Source of the DNA: Celeribacter baekdonensis
GTDB taxonomy: Bacteria > Pseudomonadota > Alphaproteobacteria > Rhodobacterales > Rhodobacteraceae
Assembly (NCBI RefSeq): GCF_003047105.1
Contig: NZ_CP028475.1
Coordinates: 2,728,001-2,792,000 of the forward strand
Direction of reading: 5' to 3'
DNA length: 64,000 bases
Within the stretch, counting starts at the first letter, position 1; each line of letters begins with the position of its first letter. The notes below the pieces were generated by a model. It was not told the DNA's origin. It worked only from the letters and a program-made list of their open reading frames with translations, and ran no database searches. The position numbers and the translations under genes are program-made. Shown piece after piece: positions 1 to 7,569 of this stretch.

Positions 1-1
1 A

Positions 2-361
2 GATGGTCTTGGTGCCATCTCTGAAGGGGATCAAGGCGATGCCACCATCCTAAACTCTCTGGCCGATGCCCTGCAGGAGACCCGCATAGCGTCCTCGGGC
101 AGCTTGACCTCAATCGAACGGTCCGCTCTGGGTTTTGCATCGGACATTTACTCACTCGGGAAAACCAATCAGCTCAAAGCTGAGGCGGACCTGACGTTCG
201 CAACAGCGCGACAAGAGTCCCTTCATTCGATCGAATTGGAGAATGGTGTGGATACAGACAGTGAGATGCAAAAACTGCTCGTGATTGAACAAGCCTACGG
301 GGCAAACGCAAAAGTTATTCAAACGATCCAAGCCCTTATGGATCAGCTGATGGGGATTTAA
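2..361 (+). CDS. flgK: Flagellar hook-associated protein FlgK, C-terminal end (partial)
   Basis: The frame is open from base 2, so the gene begins outside the window and only about 119 C-terminal residues are visible. They form the helical tail typical of hook-filament junction proteins, ending in a stretch (VIEQAYGANAKVIQTIQALM) that matches the conserved FlgK terminus, where the protein folds back on its N-terminal helix to make the D0 domain. FlgK joins the hook to the filament at the distal end of the flagellum. The stop codon lies one base before the ATG of the flgL-like frame, which fits the flgK-flgL-flgI order of Rhodobacterales flagellar clusters. The assignment rests on this tail and on context. 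Confidence 0.85.
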   Translation, partial: DGLGAISEGDQGDATILNSLADALQETRIASSGSLTSIERSALGFASDIYSLGKTNQLKAEADLTFATARQESLHSIELENGVDTDSEMQKLLVIEQAYGANAKVIQTIQALMDQLMGI

Positions 362-362
362 G

Positions 363-1369
363 ATGACAGCAATTTCCTACGGCGATATGGGCGCATCCTT
401 GCGCAACATGCGCTTGATCACCCAAGTAAAACAAGACCTCGACAAATACAGCTACGAGGTCTCAAGCGGTCAGAAACAGGACCTCGCCGCCGCCGTGTCG
501 GGAGATTTTACGCCGCTTGCCTCAATCGAACGCTCCTTGCGCACGCTTGAATCCTACGATGTTGCAATCCAAGAGGCGAACCTCTTTGCCACGAGTATGC
601 AAACGACCTTCGGAGCGATTTCATCTCATGTCGCGGACTTGTCCTCCACACTTTTAACCTCTTCGACCAACGGGGACGCAACCAGCATTTCGGTTGCAGC
701 GCAGGATGCACGGACGCGGTTTGACGCGGTAATCTCAGGGCTCAACACACGTATTGGGGATCGGTCTTTGTTCTCGGGGACAGCCACGAGTAAGACGGCA
801 CTGATCCCTGCGGAAGACATGTTAACAGAACTCCAAACTGCGGTGGCAGGCGCGACAACTGCGGCGGATGTCGAAACCATTGTGGATGACTGGTTCATGT
901 CGGCGGGGGCGGCTATGAAACGCTTGCCTACCAGGGCTCCGACAATGTGCTTTCTCCATTCTCGCTTGGAGAAAATGAATCCGTTCGACTGGGCATCACC
1001 GCGAAAGATGATGCAATTCGTCAAACCCTTAAAGGGCTGGCTTTGGCGTCTTTGGTGGACGACGGTGTATTTGCTTCAGATGTGAGCCAACAGGCAAGTT
1101 TGATGCGCTCTGCCGGTGAAACCCTCATGGGATCCCAGGCCGGTATGGCCGACCTTCAGGCCCGCGTGGGAACTGTCGAGGCCCGTATAGAGGACGCAAA
1201 CCTGTCCAATTCCAGCATGACCTATGCGTTTGAAACTGCAAAATCCGAGATCATTTCATCGGACCCTTACAAAGCCGCATCGCTTTTGACGCAGACCGAG
1301 ACACAACTCGAATTGGTCTACACCCTCACCGCGCATATGTCGCGCCTCAGCTTGTCGGACTATATCTAA
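363..1369 (+). pseudogene. flgL: Flagellin-like hook-associated protein FlgL, broken by a -1 frameshift
   Basis: Two overlapping frames together encode one FlgL-sized protein. The first (from ATG 363) carries the conserved N-terminal flagellin-type helices, including LRNMRLITQVKQDLDKYSYE, up to about residue 181. The second carries the C-terminal half, ending at the TAA that overlaps the flgI ATG. The frames meet at a run of five G (905-909). Adding one G gives an uninterrupted protein of about 335 residues reading FMSAGGGYETLAYQGSDN across the joint, as expected for FlgL. As written, the first frame continues into unrelated sequence and stops at 1085. This is either a real single-base deletion, which should cost the hook-filament junction, or a homopolymer sequencing error. 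Confidence 0.85.
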
Positions 1370-2472
1370 TGCTCAAAGCCCTCCTCGCGGCCGTTTTTTC
1401 CGTTCTTCTTGTCACAACGGCGCAGGCGAATCCGATCCGAATAAAAGATCTCGTCGAATTTGACGGCGTGCGTGGCAACGATCTCGTTGGGTACGGTCTT
1501 GTTGTTGGCCTCAATGGCACAGGTGACGGCATTCGAAACGCGCCGTTTACCGAAGAAATCATGTCGAACATTCTGGAACGCCTGGGGGTAAACATCACGG
1601 GCGAACAATTCAGACCCAAAAACGTCGCGGCCGTCTTTGTGACCGCAACACTTCCGCCCTTTTCGCGGGCGGGTGGTCAGATTGATGTGACCGTGTCAGC
1701 GATTGGCGATGCCAAAAGCCTTTTGGGTGGCACGCTGATCATGACGCCGCTCAATGCGCCGGATGGACAGATTTATGCAGTTGCACAAGGGACAGTGATT
1801 GCGGGCGGAGCATCCGCACAGGGCGATGGCGCCTCGGTGACACAGGGTGTTCCCACCTCCGGCAGTATCCCTGCCGGCGCGCGGGTTGAGCGCGAAATTG
1901 ATTTTGATTTTACCCAAATGAAGTCCATCCGGCTGGCTCTGCGTGATCCCGACTTCACCACCGCCGAACGCATCGAAAATGCGATCAACAAAGATTTTGG
2001 TCGTGTGGTGTCGCGTATGCTGGATGCGGGCACTGTGCTTTTGGACATCAAGGCGACCCGTGAACTTTCTCCCGCGCATGCCTTGGGCCGGGTGGAAAAC
2101 ATCTCGGTTCAACCAGAGCGCAAGGCGCGCGTGGTGGTGGATCAACGTTCTGGCACCATTGTGATGGGAGAGGATGTGCGCATCTCTCGTGTGGCTGTGA
2201 GCCAAGGCAATCTGACGCTTCGGATCGAAGAGGAGCCCCTTGTCATTCAGCCTAATCCCTTCTCTGAAGGTGACACTGTTGTCGTGCCCCGCACACGTGC
2301 AACACTTCAGGAGGAGCCGGGCATTGGCCTTGCGGAGATCGACGAGGGCACGTCTTTGTCAGAAGTGATCGCAGGCCTCAATGCTTTGGGAGTGTCTCCG
2401 CGGGATATGATCGACATTCTTAAAAGCATCAAGGCTGCAGGAGCCCTGCACGCAGAATTCCTTGTGCGATGA
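1369..2472 (+). CDS. flgI: Flagellar basal-body P-ring protein FlgI
   Basis: A 367-residue protein of normal FlgI length. It starts with a Sec signal peptide (about residues 1-20, ending near AQA) and is followed by the family hallmarks RIKDLVEFDGVRGNDLVGYG and GLVVGLNGTGDG near the mature N-terminus. FlgI polymerises in the periplasm around the flagellar rod to form the P ring in the peptidoglycan layer. The ATG overlaps the flgL stop by one base, so the gene is translationally coupled to flgL. It is intact, unlike flgL. The insertion sequence begins 46 bases after its stop and may separate it from downstream flagellar genes. Confidence 0.95.
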   Translation: MLKALLAAVFSVLLVTTAQANPIRIKDLVEFDGVRGNDLVGYGLVVGLNGTGDGIRNAPFTEEIMSNILERLGVNITGEQFRPKNVAAVFVTATLPPFSRAGGQIDVTVSAIGDAKSLLGGTLIMTPLNAPDGQIYAVAQGTVIAGGASAQGDGASVTQGVPTSGSIPAGARVEREIDFDFTQMKSIRLALRDPDFTTAERIENAINKDFGRVVSRMLDAGTVLLDIKATRELSPAHALGRVENISVQPERKARVVVDQRSGTIVMGEDVRISRVAVSQGNLTLRIEEEPLVIQPNPFSEGDTVVVPRTRATLQEEPGIGLAEIDEGTSLSEVIAGLNALGVSPRDMIDILKSIKAAGALHAEFLVR

Positions 2473-2518
2473 ATGTGAGCGCGTCGTTCGCATCCCAAGT
2501 TTATTGGGTGTGAAACTA

Positions 2519-2535
2519 GGGTGTGAACCCAATTC
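2519..2535 (+). repeat. Left terminal inverted repeat of the IS
   Basis: Seventeen bases starting GGGTGTGAACCC. They match the reverse complement of 3332-3348 except at two positions. A TA pair lies directly outside. Confidence 0.85.
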
Positions 2536-2586
2536 CTTGTCTTGCTGAAATGGGCTCTTCATGATTCATCTGCGGAAAACAGGTGC

Positions 2587-3338
2587 ATGATGGCGAGATT
2601 TGATCTGAGCGACGAAGAATGGGCTGCAATCCGGCCTCATTTACCCAAACAAGGGCGCGGTCCGCAGCGCAAGGATGACAGAACAGTCTTGAATGGCATT
2701 TTCTATGTTCTGCGCACGGGGGCGCCGTGGCGCGATCTGCCGGACCGGTATGGCCCGCGCACGACTGTTTACAACCGCTATGTCCGCTGGGGTGAGCGCG
2801 GGATTTGGCAAGGGATATTTGATGTGCTGGCGACGGAATGTGAGGACGCGCTGATCTTCATTGATAGTTCAATCGTCAAGGCACACCGGGCGGCAGCAGG
2901 CTCAAAAGGGGGGAGTTGGCGCAAGGTATTGGACGCTCACGCGGCGGTCGCGGCAGCAAGGTTCACGTCGCCGTAGACCATCGCGGCCTGCCTCTACGGT
3001 TCGCGATTACAGGCGCACAAAGGCATGATAGCAAGGTATTTGGTTCATTTGTCGGCTGGCAAAAACAGCCGACAGCTATCGTCGCAGACAAAGCCTATGG
3101 CTCAAAAGCCATCCGCCAAACCATCGCTGACGAAGGCGCATTGGCAGTGATCCCATCCAAGTCAAACGCCCGCATCCACATCCCACATGACCCCGACATC
3201 TACGCCCAGCGAAACCTTGTAGAGCGGTTCTTCTGCCGCATGAAAGACATGCGAAGGCTAACAACGAGATACGAAAAGTTGAAACGCAACTTCCTGTCGA
3301 TGGTCCATATCTTTGCAATCAGATGTTGGCTGAATTGA
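2587..3338 (+). CDS. IS5-family transposase made by -1 frameshifting (two overlapping frames)
   Basis: The first frame runs from ATG 2587 (or 2590) to 2976 and holds the N-terminal helix-turn-helix part and the first acidic residue of the DDE triad (in FIDSSIVKAHRA). The second frame, open over 2916-3338, contains the second Asp (VADKAYG) and the Glu (LVERFFCRMK). They overlap at AAAAGGGGGG (2902-2911), a typical slippery site. A -1 slip there gives SKGGELAQGIGRSRGG, the arrangement normal for IS427-group OrfAB transposases. Frameshifting that produces the active fused enzyme is well known in this group, so this interruption is probably not a mutation. Confidence 0.85.
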
Positions 3339-3348
3339 GTCCACACCC
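3332..3348 (-). repeat. Right terminal inverted repeat of the IS
   Basis: On the minus strand it reads GGGTGTGGACTC, the partner of 2519-2535. A TA pair follows directly at 3349-3350. Confidence 0.85.
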
Positions 3349-3406
3349 TAATAACGGAACCCTTTCAAACATGGGCTTTTGCTTCGTCTTGGGTTTGGCG
3401 GCATTT

Positions 3407-4588
3407 TCAATCGAGAGCGGTTTTAAGAGAAACGCTCGCAGGGGGTGTGTGGGACGGCTTGTTTTGGCCCAAAGTTGGCGCGGCGTGGTCGAGCTGAAGT
3501 TTGCTGCGCGAAAAAACGATCGGTGTACGCAATCCAGCAATCCCTTCAGGTGCAATTTGCATCTTACGGGACATAACTTGCGGCTCCTCGAGTGCTTCGC
3601 GGACGGAGTTGATCGGGCCAACGGGCACGCCGGATGTTTCTAAGGTGGCAATCAACTCCGATTTCGGCAGCGCAGATGTTTTCTCAGTGAGGATCTCAAT
3701 CAGCGCGCTTCGATTTGCGACCCGGTCTGGGTTGGTGGAAAATCGGGCGTCTATTGCGAGGTCTGCCAATCCTAAGCTTTTGCAAAGCGCTACAAACTGT
3801 CGGTCATTGCCGCAGGCGATGATTAAATGGCCGTCTTGTGCAGGGAAGACTTGGTATGGGACGATATTGGGATGCGCATTGCCCAAACGTGTGGGGGTTT
3901 CTCCGCCCAGCAAGAAATTGGTCGCTTGGTTGGCTAAGACGCCGACACCACAATCGAGTAGAGACAAATCAACATGTTGCCCCAGTCCCGAACGGGACCG
4001 CTCCGCAAGGGCCGCTTGGATGCCAATCACACCGTAAAGGCCAGTGAAAACATCAATCCAGGCAACGCCAACTTTTTGCGGTTCACCCTCCGGGTCACCT
4101 GTCAGATCCATGATTCCACACATGCCTTGGATCAAAAAGTCATACCCAGGCTGTTTGGCGCGCGGGCCATTCTGTCCAAATCCAGTAATGGATGCGTAGA
4201 CCAATTTCGGATTGATGGCAGAGAGGGTTTCGTAATCGAGTCCGTATTTTTTGAGACCGCCCACTTTGAAATTTTCGATGACGACATCTGCCCGTGCAAT
4301 CATGTCGCGCAGAGTGCCGAGCTGGGTCGGATCTGAAAAATCACAGATGACGGACGTTTTTCCGCGATTGGCCGAGTGAAAATAGGCCGCAACGGTTTCT
4401 GTGTCACCGTTTTCCAATGTGCGGGTGATAAAAGGCGGCCCCCAGCGACGCGTGTCATCGCCCTCAGGAGCTTCGATCTTTGTGACATCCGCCCCAAGAT
4501 CGGCAAGCGTCTGACCGATCCAAGGACCGGCCAGAATGCGTGCAAGCTCAATGACTTTAAGACCCTTTAAAGGTGCCTCGTTGCTCAT
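3407..4588 (-). CDS. CaiB/BaiF-type CoA-transferase, probably succinyl-CoA:glutarate CoA-transferase
   Basis: A class III CoA-transferase of about 393 residues. It has the N-terminal family sequence LKVIELARILAGPWIGQTLADLG and a later DLTGDPEGEPQKVGVAW segment. The family transfers CoA between an acyl-CoA and a free acid through an aspartyl-CoA intermediate. It lies 12 bases downstream of gcdH in the same direction. The pairing with glutaryl-CoA dehydrogenase suggests that it activates glutarate to glutaryl-CoA, the role of the SUGCT enzymes. The substrate is inferred only from this neighbour. The ATG at 4588, behind an AGAGG, is preferred to the GTG one codon upstream. Confidence 0.85.
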   Translation of the reverse strand: MSNEAPLKGLKVIELARILAGPWIGQTLADLGADVTKIEAPEGDDTRRWGPPFITRTLENGDTETVAAYFHSANRGKTSVICDFSDPTQLGTLRDMIARADVVIENFKVGGLKKYGLDYETLSAINPKLVYASITGFGQNGPRAKQPGYDFLIQGMCGIMDLTGDPEGEPQKVGVAWIDVFTGLYGVIGIQAALAERSRSGLGQHVDLSLLDCGVGVLANQATNFLLGGETPTRLGNAHPNIVPYQVFPAQDGHLIIACGNDRQFVALCKSLGLADLAIDARFSTNPDRVANRSALIEILTEKTSALPKSELIATLETSGVPVGPINSVREALEEPQVMSRKMQIAPEGIAGLRTPIVFSRSKLQLDHAAPTLGQNKPSHTPPASVSLKTALD

Positions 4589-4600
4589 CACCTCTGCCCT

Positions 4601-5800
4601 TTATGCAAAAGCCGATAGGCCAGTGATGGCGCGGCCCAGGATCAGAGCATGCACATCATGTGTGCCTTCGTAAGTATTCACAGTCTCCAAGTTTTGCGCA
4701 TGGCGCATGACGTGGTATTCGATCGAAATGCCGTTGCCACCGTGCATGTCACGCGCATTGCGAGCAATATCCAAGGCTTTGCCACAGTTGTTGCGTTTGA
4801 TGATTGAAATCATCTCGGGCGCAAAACGACCCTCATCCATAAGGCGACCAACGCGCAAAGAGGCTTGTAGCCCGAGGGAAATTTCAGTCTGCATGTCAGC
4901 CAGCTTTTTTTGATAAAGCTGCGTTGCTGCCAGTGGTCGATTGAATTGAATCCGATCTTGACCGTACTGATGCGCGCGGAAGAAACAGTCTTCTGCCGCC
5001 CCCAAGACACCCCAAGAAATGCCGTAGCGTGCGCGGTTCAAACAACCAAATGGCCCGCCCATACCTTCGATATTCGGCAATAGCGCCTCATCGCCGACGT
5101 CAACATTATCCATCACGATTTCACCGGTGATAGATGCGCGAAGCGACAGTTTGCCGCCAATTTTGGGGGCCGAAAGACCCTTCATGCCTTTTTCTAAGAT
5201 AAAGCCACGGACCTTGCCTCCGTGGGCTTCGGATTTTGCCCAAACCACAAAGACATCGGCAATCGGACTGTTGGAAATCCACATTTTCGAACCGATCAGG
5301 CGGTATCCGCCTTCGGTTTTGATGGCGCGGGTTTTCATGCCGCCCGGATCAGACCCGGCGTCAGGTTCGGTCAGGCCAAAACAGCCAATGGATTCACCGC
5401 TTGCCAGTTTGGGTAGATATTTGAGTTTTTGCTCTTCGGACCCGTAGGCATAAATCGGGAACATCACGAGGGAAGATTGAACCGACATCATCGACCGATA
5501 GCCACTGTCAACGCGCTCAACCTCACGGGCAACAAGCCCATAAGACACGTAAGATGCACCAACGCCGCCGTATTGCTCAGGGACCGTCACACCCAAAAGA
5601 CCCTGTTCACCCATTTCGGCAAAAATCTCGGGATCAGTGATTTCGTCCAGATACGCCTTTTCAACGCGTGGCATCAGGCGGTCTTGGGCAAAGGCCGCAG
5701 CGGCCTCAGAGATCATTTTCTCTTCACTGGTGATCTGATCATTCAACAAGAACGGATCTGTCCAATCAAATGAGATACCCTTGTGGAATGTAGATGACAT
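4601..5800 (-). CDS. gcdH: Glutaryl-CoA dehydrogenase
   Basis: A 399-residue acyl-CoA dehydrogenase that oxidatively decarboxylates glutaryl-CoA to crotonyl-CoA, feeding lysine, tryptophan or glutarate carbon into central metabolism. The acyl-CoA dehydrogenase signatures are present: [18 protein letters not shown] near residue 140 and [18 protein letters not shown] near 172. Close to the C-terminus [19 protein letters not shown] contains the catalytic-base glutamate. Length and these stretches match GcdH better than short-chain acyl-CoA dehydrogenases. It starts at ATG 5800 behind a strong GGAGGAA and is the first gene of a two-gene operon with the CoA-transferase. The divergent LysR gene probably controls it. 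Confidence 0.93.
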   Translation of the reverse strand: MSSTFHKGISFDWTDPFLLNDQITSEEKMISEAAAAFAQDRLMPRVEKAYLDEITDPEIFAEMGEQGLLGVTVPEQYGGVGASYVSYGLVAREVERVDSGYRSMMSVQSSLVMFPIYAYGSEEQKLKYLPKLASGESIGCFGLTEPDAGSDPGGMKTRAIKTEGGYRLIGSKMWISNSPIADVFVVWAKSEAHGGKVRGFILEKGMKGLSAPKIGGKLSLRASITGEIVMDNVDVGDEALLPNIEGMGGPFGCLNRARYGISWGVLGAAEDCFFRAHQYGQDRIQFNRPLAATQLYQKKLADMQTEISLGLQASLRVGRLMDEGRFAPEMISIIKRNNCGKALDIARNARDMHGGNGISIEYHVMRHAQNLETVNTYEGTHDVHALILGRAITGLSAFA

Positions 5801-5911
5801 GCAGTTTCCTCCAAACAGTGCGAGACTGTGATTTCATTCTTTATATCGCTGTTATCAGTAGGAATATTGGTAAAAAATCATTATTATCGCATCAAAACAT
5901 TCAAAGGATGA
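5801..5911. promoter_or_regulatory. Divergent promoter region of gcdH and its LysR regulator
   Basis: A 111-base AT-rich gap between two divergent starts. LysR proteins usually bind T-N11-A sites here, and several AT-rich partial dyads are present, but no single operator stands out. Confidence 0.5.
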
Positions 5912-6832
5912 ATGATCATGCGGCCGAGACGATTTTTACCATCAATCAAATTGCTACAGGCTTTGGATGCTGTGGTGCGGCACCGTTCCGTCACAGGTGC
6001 CGCCGATGAGTTGAACCTCACGCAAAGTACGGTGAGCCGTCTGATCATGACGCTTGAACAGCAGCTTGGAAAAGAATTGTTCACACGACACAAGAAACGG
6101 CTGATCCCCAATTCGGCAGCTTTGACGTATCAGCAAGATATTTCCAAAGCGCTGGATATGATCCAAAGAGCCAGCACCACGGTCGTAACCAACCCAGAAG
6201 GAGGCACAATTTCTCTCGCCGTGCTGCCAACATTTGCAACGCGTTGGCTTGGTCCCAGGTTGAGCTATTTTTTGAAACAACACCCAGGTGTGGCGGTGAA
6301 TCTTGCCACGCGCATACGGCGTTTTGATTTTGAGAACGAGGCCTTCGATGCCGCAATCTATTTTGGCGACGCGGATTGGCCGGCTGTGCGGCACCTAAAG
6401 CTGTTTGATGAAAAGGTTACGGCTTGTGCATCGCGAGAGTTCATAGCTCAAAATACATTGTCCAGCCCTGCGGATTTGGCCAATCAGCCCCTCTTGTATC
6501 TTGAGTCGCGGCCAAATGCTTGGCCGGATTGGTTCGCGGCACATGGTGTGGATGCCAAAGTGGGCGGCGGCATGCTCATGGATCAATTCTCAATGATGAT
6601 TCAGGCCGCGATTTCTGGAATTGGTATTGCATTGCTGCCTGACTATATCGCGCAAACCGAGATCGCAGAGGGGCGGCTACAGATACTGCACACCCCCGCA
6701 GTTCAGATGCGCGGAGCATATTGGATGGTGTGGCCTGAGGAAAAAGAAAGCTTTTTGCCGCTCGCATCCTTCCGGGCCTGGTTACAGGAGCAGTCCGACG
6801 ACGAAGGGTCGTCGCTTATGGCCGAGGTCTGA
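5912..6832 (+). CDS. LysR-family transcriptional regulator (GcvA-like), divergent from gcdH
   Basis: A 306-residue LysR protein. The N-terminal winged helix-turn-helix (about residues 10-70) contains ALDAVVRHRSVTGAADELN followed by LTQSTVSRLIMTLEQQLG. The rest is a periplasmic-binding-protein-like effector domain. The GcvA-like subgroup is suggested by wording such as FLPSIKLLQALDAVVRH. It is transcribed away from gcdH with 111 bases between the two starts, the classic arrangement for LysR autoregulation plus activation of the divergent operon. The likely role is control of glutaryl-CoA or glutarate catabolism, with the effector unknown. Start ATG 5912 has AAAGGA just upstream. Confidence 0.9.
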   Translation: MIMRPRRFLPSIKLLQALDAVVRHRSVTGAADELNLTQSTVSRLIMTLEQQLGKELFTRHKKRLIPNSAALTYQQDISKALDMIQRASTTVVTNPEGGTISLAVLPTFATRWLGPRLSYFLKQHPGVAVNLATRIRRFDFENEAFDAAIYFGDADWPAVRHLKLFDEKVTACASREFIAQNTLSSPADLANQPLLYLESRPNAWPDWFAAHGVDAKVGGGMLMDQFSMMIQAAISGIGIALLPDYIAQTEIAEGRLQILHTPAVQMRGAYWMVWPEEKESFLPLASFRAWLQEQSDDEGSSLMAEV

Positions 6833-7427
6833 GCGCCACACTGTGAATGTGCGGGGTGGAGGGTTGCTTCGTCTATGTGTGCCATGTGCAGCGAATCTTT
6901 TGCAGGTGCAGCGTCTGCCAAATCTCACTCATCCGACGCAACGAGGCAAACTGTACGAGCCCCTCAAATCAACCGACCTGAGACAATTTCATCACGCAGA
7001 CAGCGGACACAAAAGGCCTTTTCGGATTCGGTCTTGGGAAAGACAGAGTCAAGCGCGAAGTTCGATTGCGCGGAGGCTCCACAGGTTGCTAGCTTGCCCC
7101 TGCGATTCACGTCGTCTTGGGGGACATTCAGGGATCGTGCGAGACAAACGAACAGGTAGACTATGCTCGTTCGGGATTCATGTGATCCGTCTGCACGCCA
7201 TTGAGGCCGTTCGTTTGGGTAGGGGTACCCAAGCGTATAGCTATCTAGACCGATCACGCTTCGGCGTATTGTTCGGCTCTGGTATGTCCACACAACCCGC
7301 GCTTGTCGTGTGCAAATTCTGTTGAAACAGGGTGTGAGGTCCCTGTTTTGCTAAAGGGTTTGTACAGGTTAAGCGCGATACACTTGGGCACCGGCGCCGG
7401 TAGCATGCGACTTTGTGAGGGAGTCGT
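6833..7427. other. Long intergenic region before the dnaA leader, with hairpins but no recognised gene
   Basis: About 600 bases between the LysR stop and the dnaA leader. The possible reading frames show no protein-like composition. Visible structures are a 10-bp stem with a GGGG loop (7212-7235), an 8-bp AAACAGGG/CCCTGTTT hairpin followed by T residues (7325-7348), and a 12-bp perfect palindrome ACCGGCGCCGGT (7390-7401). No cluster of TTATCCACA-type DnaA boxes is seen, so there is no support for an origin here. A small RNA is possible but unproven. Confidence 0.5.
7325..7348 (+). terminator. Hairpin with T-rich end, possible terminator upstream of dnaA
   Basis: A perfect 8-bp stem (AAACAGGG with CCCTGTTT) and an 8-base loop, followed by a short T-containing tail. 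It could end transcription entering from the LysR side. The T-run is short, so the call is tentative. Confidence 0.35.
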
Positions 7428-7511
7428 ATGAACGGCATTTATTTGCTGGTCCCATGGATATCGAGACGACCCGAGGCGCAAGAGCCACAATTCAGGCAGT
7501 CTGCTGCCTGA
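7428..7511 (+). CDS. Possible 27-residue upstream ORF in the dnaA leader
   Basis: ATG 7428 is preceded by GAGGGAG at normal distance and opens a 27-codon frame (MNGIYLLVPWISRRPEAQEP...) that stops at TGA 7509-7511. The last codons lie inside a 9-bp hairpin (7491-7512). A second hairpin (7517-7535) follows before the dnaA start. A short translated ORF ending in a stem-loop close upstream of a regulated gene could couple dnaA expression to translation. This is inference: the peptide is not recognised and could be chance. Confidence 0.3.
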   Translation: MNGIYLLVPWISRRPEAQEPQFRQSAA

Positions 7512-7535
7512 ACCCGATGTCGGAAAACCCGACAT
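7491..7535 (+). promoter_or_regulatory. Tandem hairpins in the dnaA 5' leader
   Basis: Two adjacent stem-loops: TTCAGGCAG/CTGCCTGAA with a four-base loop (7491-7512) and ATGTCGG/CCGACAT with a five-base loop (7517-7535). They end 34 bases before the dnaA ATG. The first covers the stop codon of the small upstream ORF. A role in translational control or mRNA stability is inferred. Confidence 0.4.
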
Positions 7536-7569
7536 TGAATGAACAATGATAATGGGTCGAAAATAAAAA

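Larger units (their letters stand above)
2519..3348 (+). mobile_element. Complete IS5-family (IS427-like) insertion sequence, 830 bp
   Basis: The element is bounded by imperfect terminal inverted repeats that match at 15 of 17 positions (2519-2535 and 3332-3348, beginning GGGTGTG) and is flanked by a TA dinucleotide on both sides. TA duplication is usual for the IS427 group of the IS5 family. Inside are two overlapping frames that make one DDE transposase by frameshifting. Length, ends and coding layout are all consistent with an intact, potentially active copy. It sits between flgI and the glutarate genes. Just outside the left end (2504-2516) is a second GGGTGTGAA-like sequence that resembles the terminal repeat. 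Confidence 0.9.

Noticed and set aside
7050..7085. T-arm-like hairpin around TTCGATT, suggesting a tRNA or tmRNA piece
   Set aside because: The base after the loop cannot pair as needed (G opposite G) and no acceptor or anticodon arm is found.
7285..7300. Possible DnaA box (TGTCCACAC)
   Set aside because: Two mismatches to TTATCCACA and no second site nearby, so no origin is called.
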